Shown: positions 11,301-19,058 of the stretch, one piece after another
How positions within the stretch are numbered: position 1 is the first letter of the stretch
How the letters are laid out: each line of letters starts with the position of its first letter
From: Rhodopirellula islandica
Lineage (GTDB): Bacteria > Planctomycetota > Planctomycetia > Pirellulales > Pirellulaceae
Assembly (NCBI RefSeq): GCF_001027925.1
Contig: NZ_LECT01000042.1
Location: 61,864 to 125,863, forward strand
Direction: 5' to 3'
DNA length: 64,000 nucleotides
The notes under the pieces: model-generated
Database searches by the model: none
Told to the model about the DNA's origin: nothing
Seen by the model: the letters and a program-made list of their open reading frames with translations, nothing else
Position numbers and translations under genes: made by a program

Positions 11301-11797
11301 GTGAGGTTGCCGGATTGAATGAGCAACCCGATGTACTCAATTTTCAGATCCGTTTGGCCGGGAAACTCTTGAAAGAGATCTTCAAAGCGCTCGATAGCGA
11401 GTGGGATGTCCCCCAAGCTCACGGCATTGCGGACCGCGCGAAGCAAAATCCCGCGACGGATTTCTTGATCCGAATCCGGGGCTGGCAATTCCTCCGGTGA
11501 CCGGGATGGGGCGGGGAGTGTCTCCAGTTCGACCGTGTTGTTTTTCGCAGTCTTAACTCTTTCTTTGTGCTGAACCCATCGAGCAGAGACCCTTTCGCGA
11601 TCGCGATCGGATTGCGATTGGGAGGCCGAAGGCAAACGAAACGGGGTGGAGAATCCATCCTCGCCGACCGTGGGGGCTCCCCACGACGCAGCCAACAAAA
11701 ACACAGCTGTGCAGACCCGTGACCATCGCACGCAATGGCGCGATCGCAAATGGAGTTCGGCAGCGGTGTTCCGACGACGGTGCAAATCAAGTTTCAC
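8348..11797 (-). CDS. TPR-rich outer-membrane exporter (BcsC-like)
   Basis: The 1149-residue protein begins with a signal-like segment (VCTAVFLLAASWGAPTVG) and carries TPR-like helical repeats from about residue 85 to 830. The last 300 or so residues alternate polar and aromatic or hydrophobic residues and end in RFP, with aromatic-rich strands typical of an outer-membrane beta-barrel. This TPR-then-barrel layout is shared by BcsC, PgaA and similar exopolysaccharide porins. It converges on the synthase gene with a 177-base gap, so it has its own promoter. The GTG at 11797 is the farthest start in frame; GTG or TTG codons about 20 residues downstream are possible. I infer export of the polymer made by the neighbouring synthase. 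Confidence 0.75.
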   Translation of the reverse strand: MKLDLHRRRNTAAELHLRSRHCVRWSRVCTAVFLLAASWGAPTVGEDGFSTPFRLPSASQSQSDRDRERVSARWVQHKERVKTAKNNTVELETLPAPSRSPEELPAPDSDQEIRRGILLRAVRNAVSLGDIPLAIERFEDLFQEFPGQTDLKIEYIGLLIQSGNLTKAEQSLKVLVEQFPDSIPFHILHAELLIQQGKHLNAERSFRKIVESGEANVDVLISFARVLAWQGNLAEAVEVYERHLRDLPGLPLQNELAIAELLIEIQHPGDAVAVLLRLYESDPGNPQVLVMLVLANSRMGENVVIHRYLEELQSNPEFTFDSRIELADTLYRDGADRLALMVYQSASVLRPNHVSTQTKIVRVLVRLFDMNGAKAVLDSIEETNAGSPDHRLVRLETANYQTAFGEHAKAFAIYRSLLVNNEGDELAQVGLGTLYHAIGDDRAAETVFRNLGTKQSHSVQMLAESLLKQNRVSEAIQTLRHSSHPATLAQEAAVADILLRGRDYAAAESVCVAALAGAQGIALDVATKIQIRTTLGLSQLKQGRFAEAEDTLQETRRMQGGDSAKLRYGLYRCLIALDREAEAEQVLSDERNSFAPMTKDRVTIAQLAMADCECKLAERLLQQALMFDPSNVYLMCLLGESRSMCNRCSGDCDDRSSFVSALAASPMNTRARLGLARSYTRTNDFSLANKSFDMILTAFPQHETARIEYARMQYAWKGVDAANRAYAEAKARHRPQEFLPGASLMHSDLNALQVEYEQASNRLQLIEAERKAKYYKDWKPRTAQANYQSLLQLDPTNQEAQFDLGQVHSALNQTRKAIARYDCLLRLDPCHTEALIAKRRMQLETRPQILNSFQFEFRSGRQGLTDLTSLRLDTRVVKPIGDQDEYLIAGYAHRFLRPKQGEDADGNVAILGFQTKPWDHLRLFALAELEQYDQGFSTRVPFRAGLNWRTPADVHLGLAGFLENIAANGESIRQDTFRGGLELTAATNFSWRWDAAAMYRLAGYSDDNLSQEVLVQNNYLLIPGRTQLRWKTDWNLIAFNESTRFNADPDDLTGILHPYFSPSAFTFASSGMEVRKWLSPHNFHGADAHWVSAYGGVRIDSDSVGYGLFEAAAHRDHQGWLSAEVKTSVILSEVYNSVGVGGLFTIRFP

Positions 11798-12138
11798 GAC
11801 AGAGAGAGCGGCCGCGCATCCAACATGGGTGCGGAGCAGACACCTTCGTATCGGTTGTTTCGAATGTGCCGATTAGGCAAAACGACCCCGCCACCTTCGC
11901 CTGTTCACAAATACACGCTGTGAGTCCAGGTTGGGAACGAAAAAATCGCCCAAAATTGCCCCCGCGTTCTCGGCCGGTTAGTCTATCAGACTGTTGATTC
12001 AATACGTTTCGTAGATGGAACGATCAGCCGACGGGCGCTCGCCCACGGTTACCGGACGCGATCGCGTTCCGGCTGACGAAATCAACAGGCTGCTATCCCC
12101 TTTCATTCATCCCCGCTTCCACCCCTGAAGAGCCCGCC
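11798..12138. other. Intergenic stretch with a nested palindrome (12024-12076)
   Basis: This region divides two divergent genes and holds both of their promoters. It contains the inverted pair TCAGCCG (12024-12030) and CGGCTGA (12070-12076) around an inner hairpin GGGCGCTCGCCC (12033-12044). The motif AATCAACAGGCTG follows at about 12080 and a near-identical string occurs at about 56429 between another gene pair. I see no protein-coding gene here. Confidence 0.5.
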
Positions 12139-13608
12139 ATGAGCGACCGACGCGAATTCCTCAAAACCTCCGCTGCTGCCGCGACGATCTCGGCCGCGAC
12201 CTTCACCGCCGCCACCACCACCCAACCTGCCTCGGCGGCCCCCGCTGGCAGCAACGAACGCATGCGAATCGGGTTCATCGGCCCCGGTGGCCGTGGCTTT
12301 GGCGCTCACGTCAAATCGCTCTGCAAACACCACCAAGCTGGCCGCAAGATCGAACTCGTCGCCGTCGCTGAAGTCTTCGAGTCTCAGCGTGACACCGTTG
12401 CCGACTACATTGAAAAAGCGACCAAGACCAAACCGGCCAAGTACGTCGACTACCGCGACATGATCGAGAAGGAAAATCTCGACGCCGTCTGCATCGGAAC
12501 CCCGGACCACTGGCACCACCGCCAAACCATCGACGCGCTGGAGGCCGGACTGAACGTCTACTGCGAAAAGCCGATGACCAAAACGGTCCAAGAAGCCTTC
12601 GACGTGGAAGACAAATGGCGGGCCAGCGGCAAAGTCATGCAGGTCGGTGTGCAATCGACGAGCCTCCCGGTTTGGAACGAAGTCAACGCGTTGCTTCGCG
12701 AAGGCAAGCTCGGCAAGGTCCTGGGATTCCAAACCGAGTACTTCCGAAACTCGGACGTCGGCCAGTGGCGCTACTACAAACTCACCCCTGACATGACTCC
12801 CAAAACCATCGATTGGAAACGTTGGCTGGGCACCGAGCACGATCTCGCCGAAGACATCCCCTTCGACCGCGAAGTCTACAAGCAATGGCGTCGCTTCTGG
12901 CCCTTTGGTAGCGGCATGTTCACGGATTTGTTCGTGCACCGCACCACTTCGATGTTGAAAGCCACCGGCCTTCGCGTGCCCGGCCGAGTTGTCGGTGCCG
13001 GTGGCATCTACCTCGAATACGATGGCCGCGATGTGCCTGATGTTGCCACCGTGGTTGCCGACTTCAACGAAGGTGTCCAAGGCTTGGTCACCGCGACCAT
13101 GTGCAACGAAGAATCACGCGTCAATCAATTGATCCGTGGCCACTACGGCACCTTTGCCTTCGGCAATGGCGAATCGTTCGATGGGTTTGACTTCATTCCC
13201 GAACGCGGACCCGTGACCCACGTGCGACAAGAAGCCGAACGGATCACCACCAACCCCATCGACAACACCACCATGGCGCACTTCGCCAACTGGTTGGACG
13301 CTTGCGAAGCTGGTGATCCATCGCTCTGCAACAATCAACCTGACCTTGGTGCCGCCGCCATGTCGGTCGTCAACCTCGGTGCCCAAAGTTACCGCCAAGG
13401 CAAAGTCTTCTTCGTCGACGAAGACCACCAGATCTCGGACCAGGACCCCGGTTGGGCCGCCAAGTGGGAACAACGATCTGCCAACGGCGGCCCTGTCGCC
13501 CACATCCCAGGCTGGAACGCCGGCGAATACGGCAGCGAACAACGTGACCCTGATTACATGCAATACGGCGGCCCTTGGATCGACGGCAAAGACCCGTCCC
13601 AAGGCTAA
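12139..13608 (+). CDS. Gfo/Idh/MocA-family oxidoreductase with Tat signal
   Basis: The 489-residue protein starts with a Tat-type signal (SDRREFLKTSAAAATISAA). A Rossmann domain follows, with the dinucleotide-binding loop GFIGPGGRGFGAHV near residue 50 and the characteristic E-K-P motif in YCEKPMTK near residue 142. The C-terminal alpha/beta part is typical of the family. Members use NAD(P) to oxidise or reduce sugars, inositols or amino sugars. Export through Tat would carry the folded enzyme with its cofactor, and planctomycetes hold many such exported paralogues. The substrate cannot be assigned. GAAGAG lies just upstream of the ATG. The TAA stop is the first triplet of a complete 127-bp palindromic element. 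Confidence 0.9.
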   Translation: MSDRREFLKTSAAAATISAATFTAATTTQPASAAPAGSNERMRIGFIGPGGRGFGAHVKSLCKHHQAGRKIELVAVAEVFESQRDTVADYIEKATKTKPAKYVDYRDMIEKENLDAVCIGTPDHWHHRQTIDALEAGLNVYCEKPMTKTVQEAFDVEDKWRASGKVMQVGVQSTSLPVWNEVNALLREGKLGKVLGFQTEYFRNSDVGQWRYYKLTPDMTPKTIDWKRWLGTEHDLAEDIPFDREVYKQWRRFWPFGSGMFTDLFVHRTTSMLKATGLRVPGRVVGAGGIYLEYDGRDVPDVATVVADFNEGVQGLVTATMCNEESRVNQLIRGHYGTFAFGNGESFDGFDFIPERGPVTHVRQEAERITTNPIDNTTMAHFANWLDACEAGDPSLCNNQPDLGAAAMSVVNLGAQSYRQGKVFFVDEDHQISDQDPGWAAKWEQRSANGGPVAHIPGWNAGEYGSEQRDPDYMQYGGPWIDGKDPSQG

Positions 13609-13732
13609 GCAGGTCGGCAGGAGTGATCAAGCACAACCATGTGAGCCGTTTGGGCGTTAGCCCCGGTTGTGCGTGAAAACCGTGGCTAACGCCAGCGGCT
13701 CACATACCCGATGACACCTGCGTACCTGCTTA
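13606..13732 (+). repeat. 127-bp palindromic element, complete copy A
   Basis: The ends are perfect 9-bp inverted repeats, TAAGCAGGT and ACCTGCTTA. Inside, TGAGCCGTTTGGGCGTTAGC pairs with GCTAACGCCAGCGGCTCA, leaving a short loop near 13675, so almost the whole unit can fold into one hairpin. It differs from copy B (16040-16166) at about seven positions. The first three bases are the stop codon of the oxidoreductase gene. Confidence 0.9.
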
Positions 13733-13769
13733 AACGGCTCGCCTGCGACGGCAGTCAATGAGCTTCCCC

Positions 13770-13813
13770 AACACGTGAGCGAGAAACACGATCCGTTCTC
13801 TCGCTCACGTGTT
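13770..13813. terminator. Long perfect hairpin
   Basis: AACACGTGAGCGAGAA (13770-13785) is the exact reverse complement of 13798-13813; the loop is 12 bases. No T-run follows, so this may be a repeat-derived hairpin and not an intrinsic terminator. A related string GCGTGAGCGAGAA occurs near 14217. Confidence 0.45.
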
Positions 13814-13860
13814 GGACAACGCAATCACGCTTGCCTGGCAACCTGAAGCGTAAACGCTTG

Positions 13861-13975
13861 TGGATTTCGTCGTAGGTTGGCCACTCTTGGCCGACATCCG
13901 CCACCCCGACGGGCAAGAGTGCCCATCCTACATGCGTTGAAACGTCGTTGACGACGAACTCGACAAGCTGTGACG
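13861..13975. repeat. Dispersed GTAGG hairpin element, copy 1
   Basis: The core at 13872-13931 pairs GTAGGTTGGCCACTCTTG with CAAGAGTGCCCATCCTAC. Homology with the copy at 38994-39108 extends past the hairpin on both sides, including GCGTT-AAAC and TCGACAAGC strings downstream. Its translation is often met as a spurious small open frame, so it is better read as a repeat. Confidence 0.75.
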
Positions 13976-14335
13976 CGTCAAGATTCCTAAGATCGCCCCG
14001 GAGGGGCCGTCGCGCGTAGCTCGGGGCGGAAGTCCCGAGATTGGTGACGGGAACAAACCAGACACTGCTTTGGAAACCCGAAACGTAAACGAGGAACGAT
14101 TCAGTCCGATCCCCCCGAAGCCCCTGCAGGGTGTATCCTGGTAACCCGATGCATGATTGTTGAAGTTGCGATCTTTCGTTGATTGACCCACGAAAACGCA
14201 ACACAACTCCCAAATGCGTGAGCGAGAACTGAACCCAAAACACTCGCTTGCCTGAGACCTTCGCTACGCCTCCAGCGGACATTCGCACCGATCGGATCCT
14301 TTCCTGGGTCCTTCCTTTTTTTCGAAAGAGCCAAG
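13976..14335. repeat. Repeat-derived intergenic DNA with GCCCCGGAGGGGC palindrome
   Basis: GCCCCGGAGGGGC at 13995-14007, followed by CGTCG, is matched in reverse complement at 27545-27557, also flanked by CGTCG on the corresponding side. The rest of this stretch up to the next gene shows no supported open frame. Confidence 0.5.
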
Positions 14336-14965
14336 ATGAACTTCCGTTTGTTCGCTGTCGCTGCCGCGTTTGCTTTGCCATTGTCGCTGGCAACGGGCGA
14401 AGAAGACATTTCGAAATTGAAATCCTCGGAAGCTCGTACGGCGGCCGAATTGGATCAACATGGAACCGATGTCCGATCGCTGGATCGAAGGTTCCAAGAG
14501 GATCTGGCTCGCTTGGAAGAAGCCTACCTTTCTGAACGAGAACGGATGCAACAAACGCTTGTCGAATCGCTGGCCAAGGAGCAAAAATCCCTGACCAAGA
14601 AAGGGAAGCTCGATCAAGCGATTCAGGTCCGGGAGCAAATCGAAGAGATCGCAGCAACGGAGATCGTTCCACCTCATCCGGCGACCTCGCAATCGACCGC
14701 CCACAACGCAAGCAGTTCTACGCTGGCCAAAGGAATCCAAGGGACTTGGCGTTGGAGCAATGGTGTCGACATCCGCAATCTCGAGAACGGTCGAACGAAT
14801 GGAAACGGAAGCTGGCGATTGCTCAACCCGCGTGAACAAGTCTACGAATTCCAATGGAAGCGATTGTCACCGGATCACGTCAAGCTCTCTCCCAATGGCC
14901 GCGTCTTGGAAGGCACCAAAGCCAACAACCCGACCGTCCGCGTGTGGGCCGTTCGCGTCGACTGA
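14336..14965 (+). CDS. Small exported coiled-coil protein, function unknown
   Basis: The 209-residue product has a clear signal peptide (LFAVAAAFALPLSLATGEE). A charged helical segment from about residue 40 to 105 (RRFQEDLARLEEAYLSERER and onward) looks like a coiled coil. A C-terminal beta-rich part (GTWRWSNGVDIRNLENGRTN) resembles small lipocalin-like or DUF-type modules of planctomycete secreted proteins. I do not recognise a named family. It stands alone between repeat-filled intergenic regions, and AAGAG precedes the ATG. Confidence 0.75.
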   Translation: MNFRLFAVAAAFALPLSLATGEEDISKLKSSEARTAAELDQHGTDVRSLDRRFQEDLARLEEAYLSERERMQQTLVESLAKEQKSLTKKGKLDQAIQVREQIEEIAATEIVPPHPATSQSTAHNASSSTLAKGIQGTWRWSNGVDIRNLENGRTNGNGSWRLLNPREQVYEFQWKRLSPDHVKLSPNGRVLEGTKANNPTVRVWAVRVD

Positions 14966-15032
14966 AAGACGGGCTGACTCTCTCGCCTTTCTCTGCCGTC
15001 CAAATCTCAACCTGCTGGGATGATGTGTTTGA

Positions 15033-15080
15033 AACAGGTCGGCAGGAATGGTTGGGCATAACCACGTTCGCCGCGTGAGC
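15033..15080 (+). repeat. Degenerate fragment of the 127-bp palindromic element (copy D)
   Basis: AACAGGTCGGCAGGAATG followed by GGGCATAACCA matches the left end of copies A and B; similarity is lost after about 45 bases. Confidence 0.5.
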
Positions 15081-15160
15081 GACCCGTTCTTCAGGCGTTC
15101 AAGCCATTCACCCATGCCGGGTTATCACGCCGGTCTGACAAAACGCTCAACGCTCGCAAT

Positions 15161-15958
15161 ATGATTCCAAACATTGATCCTGCAGAGGACATCGTCGCCT
15201 ACAACCGGGCGGCGTGGGACAGCCAGGTGCGAAAAGGAAATCGCTGGACGATTCCTGTTTCGCCCGAGGAAATCCAGCGAGCTCGCCAGGGTGACTGGAG
15301 CATCGTTCTGACACCTGAAAAGCCCGTTCCGCACGAGTGGTTCCCTGATTTCAAAGGCACCCCTGTTGAAGTGCTTTGCCTGGCGGGCAGTGGAGGGCAA
15401 CAAGCTCCCATTCTCGCCGCGGCAGGTGCCAAGGTGACTGTGTTTGACAACTCACCCGCCCAACTGTCCCAGGATCAATTGGTCGCCGAACGGGAAGGCT
15501 TGGAAATCAACCTCGTCCAAGGCGACATGGCAGACCTTTCCGAATTGGCCGACGAGTCGTTTGACCTCATCGTTCACCCCTGTTCCAACTGCTTTGTGCC
15601 CAACGTCCTCCCGGTTTGGAAAGAAGCCTCGCGGGTCATGAAGCCTGGCGGGAATCTGCTTTCGGGATTCGTCAATCCACTCCTCTATGTCTTCGACGAT
15701 CAATTGATGGAGCAGGGCGAATTCAAGGTTTGTCACAAAATCCCCTACTCGGATCTCACAAGTCTTTCTGCTGAGCAACGGCAAGCCTACCTCGACGACG
15801 ATGAGACCTTCTGCTTTGGTCATACCCTGGCGGACCAACTGGGCGGCCAAATCGAAGCGGGACTGGTCCTCACGGGACTCTTCGAAGACCGCTGGTCCGA
15901 CTGGCCCATCTCGGATCACATCCCCACCTTCCTCGCCACCAAAGCGACCAAGCTGTAA
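15161..15958 (+). CDS. Class I SAM-dependent methyltransferase
   Basis: The 265-residue protein has the SAM-binding motif I as VLCLAGSGGQQAPILAAAGA (about 70-90). An acidic motif II ends strand 2 (VTVFDNSP), motif III contains QGDMADL, and the later SFDLIVHPCSNCFVPN segment resembles motif IV. Length and order fit the small-molecule methyltransferase group of Methyltransf_11/25 type. The substrate is unknown. The gene is monocistronic, with repeats on both sides, and starts at ATG 15161. Confidence 0.85.
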   Translation: MIPNIDPAEDIVAYNRAAWDSQVRKGNRWTIPVSPEEIQRARQGDWSIVLTPEKPVPHEWFPDFKGTPVEVLCLAGSGGQQAPILAAAGAKVTVFDNSPAQLSQDQLVAEREGLEINLVQGDMADLSELADESFDLIVHPCSNCFVPNVLPVWKEASRVMKPGGNLLSGFVNPLLYVFDDQLMEQGEFKVCHKIPYSDLTSLSAEQRQAYLDDDETFCFGHTLADQLGGQIEAGLVLTGLFEDRWSDWPISDHIPTFLATKATKL

Positions 15959-16039
15959 ACGGTTCGCCCCCCCAATCTACTAATATCGGCCTCACTCAGA
16001 ACGAATTCGCCTGCATGGCTCCGGAGGAGTCCACGTTGA

Positions 16040-16166
16040 TAAGCAGGTCGGCTGGAATGATCGGGCACAACCATGTGAGCCGTTTGGGCGTTAGCCCCGG
16101 TTGCGAGTGAAAACCGTGGCTAACGCCAACGGCTCACATACCCGATGACACCTGCGTACCTGCTTA
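16040..16166 (+). repeat. 127-bp palindromic element, complete copy B
   Basis: Same structure as copy A, with ends TAAGCAGGT and ACCTGCTTA and large inner arms around a loop near 16110. Here it sits about 80 bases after the stop of the methyltransferase gene, not on it. The rest of the 350-base gap 15959-16308 shows nothing else I can support. Confidence 0.9.
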
Positions 16167-16308
16167 GCTCGAGGTAGTAGCCCCGAGAACACTCCAATCC
16201 CACGCGACTTCACAAAGTCGTTCGAGGTTGTCAGTCCTTGCGTACTTGGATTGTCCAAGTTGCCGCGATCTTGCGAAGAAATTGTCCTCTCACGAACAGG
16301 CCACCGTC

Positions 16309-17193
16309 ATGCCGGACATACGAATTTTCGTGTTGCTGATCTCTGTTGTTGTTTCACAGACCTTTTGCCATGCAGAATCGTCAGGTTATGACCACAACCG
16401 AATTGCAATGAGCTTTGACGGCAACAGCGCACCTGACAACGAATACAAATGGCCCACCGGAGACCCAGATGACTGGGGCGCCCTTCCTGCATCCTGTGCG
16501 ATCATTGCGAAACTGGGACTGCAGGACAAACTGGTTCACTGTTCGTACAACAATTTCATCGATGCCCCAGCAGGTCCCGACGACAAAAACCAGCTCAAGA
16601 TCAGTGCGGATGGCGTGGTCAAGCATTGGGGTTTTGACCGCGGGGTGTTTTTCGATGTGACCAAGCAACAACGGCAGGCAATCCAAAACTTGGCGACTGA
16701 AATGTCCAAGTCGACGGCAGAGGATCCGCTGTACTTCATTCACGCTGGCTTGTCGGAGTTTGTTTATCTCGCAGTCGAAGAAGTCGTTCAAAGTGGCAAG
16801 GCGGATTCACTGACGCACGTTCATTTGGTGTCGCACAGTGCGTTCAACGAAAACGAACAACGTCGTCCTCATCATCGAACCTGGAACGACATCCAGAAGC
16901 TCAGTGGGAATCGAATCAAGTACACAAAGATCAAAGACCAAAACGACAAGGGAAATGCAAATCACTTGTGGCATTCGGACAATGACTTCTCCGTTTGGTA
17001 CTGGATGCGAGACCACTCCCAAGAGGACATCCGCTGGATGTACTCCAGGCTCAAAGCGCACCGCGGGAATGTGGCTGACATCTCGGATTGTGGGATGCTG
17101 TTCTACTTGCTCGTCGGCGACGCGGATGGTGGACCGGAAAAATTCCGTGAGTTCATTGGCGACGGAATCGACTCTACCCTGCACTCAAAATGA
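16309..17193 (+). CDS. Exported protein, possibly nucleoside-hydrolase-like
   Basis: The 294-residue product has a signal peptide (IFVLLISVVVSQTFCHAES) and then a compact alpha/beta sequence. MSFDGNSAPDNEYKW, GDPDDWGALPASCAIIAKLG and the late DISDCGMLFYLLVG stretch recall the Asp-rich calcium site and C-terminal Asp of the nucleoside-hydrolase/DUF1593 fold. The match is only suggestive and the canonical DxDxxxDD is not present. I chose ATG 16309 because it begins the signal peptide; the frame is open further upstream. Treat the function as unknown. Confidence 0.7.
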   Translation: MPDIRIFVLLISVVVSQTFCHAESSGYDHNRIAMSFDGNSAPDNEYKWPTGDPDDWGALPASCAIIAKLGLQDKLVHCSYNNFIDAPAGPDDKNQLKISADGVVKHWGFDRGVFFDVTKQQRQAIQNLATEMSKSTAEDPLYFIHAGLSEFVYLAVEEVVQSGKADSLTHVHLVSHSAFNENEQRRPHHRTWNDIQKLSGNRIKYTKIKDQNDKGNANHLWHSDNDFSVWYWMRDHSQEDIRWMYSRLKAHRGNVADISDCGMLFYLLVGDADGGPEKFREFIGDGIDSTLHSK

Positions 17194-17686
17194 CGCGATC
17201 TCGAGGAGACACGAGAATCGTGCTGAATCGGGAGTAGTGTGACCGAACCAATGCCCCCTGCATCCGAAGCAACAATGGGGAGAAGTCTCTCTATCAGTTG
17301 AGTACCCGACAAAGAAGCCTGCTCGGTCCTTTCCTCTGTCGTGAGATCGCCACCTTGGCCGAGGTGACACGCGGATTTTCAGCGAGCGTCGCGTCGCGAG
17401 TTCTGGACGAGTCCTCTGGTGAGGCACTTTACCACCGGGACATTGAAACTCCGTTCGGAAGTGCAAAGGAAACTGGCCACGACTAACCTCGCCGAGTTCA
17501 ACTGCAGATCCCCGGCTTCCCGCTGCAAATTGTCTGCAAGAATCCGTTTCAGATAGACTTTTGCTGACGAATCAGACTGCCTGATTCCTCCGTCAGACCA
17601 CACTTCCTGAGTCCGGTGCCAATTGATTCCGACCAACATCCATTTGCCGTCGTCCGATCTCAAACTCCCAACTGAACCGCAATCCA
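17194..17686. other. Intergenic stretch without a supported gene
   Basis: Minus-strand open frames of about 90-106 codons occur here but they lack a family signature, and one overlaps the next real gene. I see no clear hairpin or repeat. Confidence 0.4.
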
Positions 17687-18157
17687 GTGACGCAACCATC
17701 CAACGAAAAGCGAAAGCTCACCGTCGAGAGACTTGCCTCTCCGGCGATCGCTCATTCCCTGGAGCGTTCCCAGATAGCGAAGTACCACACCAAAGGCGGA
17801 CACGGATTCACGGCTGAAGACGCCAATCATCTCGCAGACGTCTTCCGCGGAAAACGTGCTGAAATCATCGGGATGAACAACGAAGCGAATGGTGCCGATC
17901 GAATCGTGAACGGATTGAGGATTCAATCGAAGTACTACCAGACCGCTGCCAAGACAGTTGCTTCGGCGTTTGCATCCGATTCCGGCCTGTACAGATACGC
18001 CCAGCAGGTGCTCGAAGTCCCAAAAGATCAGTATGACGCTTGCGTTGAACTCATGCGAAAACGGATCGCCACCGATTCAGAAATCTCCTTGTTTCTCTCC
18101 GACATTGCGCACGCGGCAAACGCCACGCACCCCGAATCCTCCAGCAATGATGGTTGA
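17687..18157 (+). CDS. Possibly truncated member of a GHGFxAExAN protein family
   Basis: The 156-residue product contains KGGHGFTAEDANHL, NGADRIVNGLRIQSKYYQ and YRYAQQVLEVPKDQYDACV. From memory these match the N-terminal part of a widespread bacterial family (GHGF-AE-AN, NGADRI--G--IQTKYC, Y--Q-LEVP-D-Y) whose members normally continue for hundreds of residues with a GVTDP-type segment and membrane regions. Here the protein ends soon after ELMRKRIATDS and I find no continuation in the other frames, so it may be a truncated remnant. It uses a GTG start. Function is unknown. Neighbours are unrelated small genes in a repeat-rich area, compatible with horizontal acquisition (inference). Confidence 0.65.
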   Translation: MTQPSNEKRKLTVERLASPAIAHSLERSQIAKYHTKGGHGFTAEDANHLADVFRGKRAEIIGMNNEANGADRIVNGLRIQSKYYQTAAKTVASAFASDSGLYRYAQQVLEVPKDQYDACVELMRKRIATDSEISLFLSDIAHAANATHPESSSNDG

Positions 18158-18249
18158 TCTCCACCTGACCTGAGGTTGCATTCCCCCCCGGAGTTTTGAT
18201 ATCGCGAACGAGGGACCGTCCGAATTCGTGCTGCCACTTCGCTGTCACT

Positions 18250-18690
18250 TTGAATCACCAGCCAAAAACGAACGTTTTTCTGATTGGCGTGCTTTTGCTT
18301 GCCGGCTGCAGATCCGCACCCAAAGACACCTCGGAGATGGATGCCATCCTGAAAACGGTTGTCTACGACACCTCGGTTCCGGTCATCCCCGCTTCTTTCC
18401 GCGACCCCAATACGCTTCCCACACCGTCCCCCACGGAAGCGCCGTCGCCCGAAGAGAAACCGAGCGTCACCACCACGCTCACTGATCGAGCCCGCTCCGC
18501 CGGCAGTTTTGTTGGGCATGGGCTGAGGGCGACCGTTGGGCTCGTCGTGCTAGGCGTGTTCAAAATCGTTGAATCGTCCCTCGGTTTGGACGACAATAAC
18601 TCAACGTCAACCGGAACCAAAGACAGAGCTTTCAATCAGTGGCTTGATGACCGAGATCAATGGCGAGCGGCGGACCGAAAGGCAAACTGA
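18250..18690 (+). CDS. Small lipoprotein, function unknown
   Basis: The segment VFLIGVLLLAGC is a good lipoprotein signal with lipobox LLAGC. A Pro/Thr/Ser-rich linker follows (TLPTPSPTEAPSPEEKP), then a glycine-containing amphipathic stretch (GSFVGHGLRATVGLVVLGVFK). No ATG precedes the lipobox at a sensible distance; TTG at 18250 or 18196 must be used, and I prefer 18250 because it gives a normal signal length. I recognise no family. Confidence 0.6.
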   Translation: MNHQPKTNVFLIGVLLLAGCRSAPKDTSEMDAILKTVVYDTSVPVIPASFRDPNTLPTPSPTEAPSPEEKPSVTTTLTDRARSAGSFVGHGLRATVGLVVLGVFKIVESSLGLDDNNSTSTGTKDRAFNQWLDDRDQWRAADRKAN

Positions 18691-19058
18691 GTTGTGCGAG
18701 AGCCTCTGCCGACCAAGCCTTTGGAATAACGCAATCCTTCGAACGCGCATCGACATCTCGAATGATTGAGAGATCGCCAAAGACGTGGCATGCGTCACGG
18801 CTGGATAATGAATGGCTTTCGGACGCTTGCTTGCCAATTGTCGGCCCGTGCCGCGTCACAGCCAATTTGTCTGGTTGGCCTTTTGTGTCCTGAGCAAAGT
18901 TGCACACAATCGCCGGGCGATCACCGAAACGGCTAAAATCATCAATCTTCACTCCAAGATGAGATCCAGCGCGACGACGATCTTCCGTGCTGACTGCGAG
19001 TCATTCGCCCTTCTTGTCTGATTCAAATCCATTCGGCTCCCTTGGACGCTTCATTCTT
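18691..19058. other. Intergenic stretch without a supported gene
   Basis: I see no conserved open frame, repeat or strong hairpin. It presumably holds the promoter of the acetyltransferase gene. Confidence 0.4.

Noticed and set aside
12103..13080. 325-codon minus-strand frame over the Gfo/Idh/MocA gene
   Set aside because: Antisense shadow, low-complexity Gly/Val/Asp sequence, no domain.
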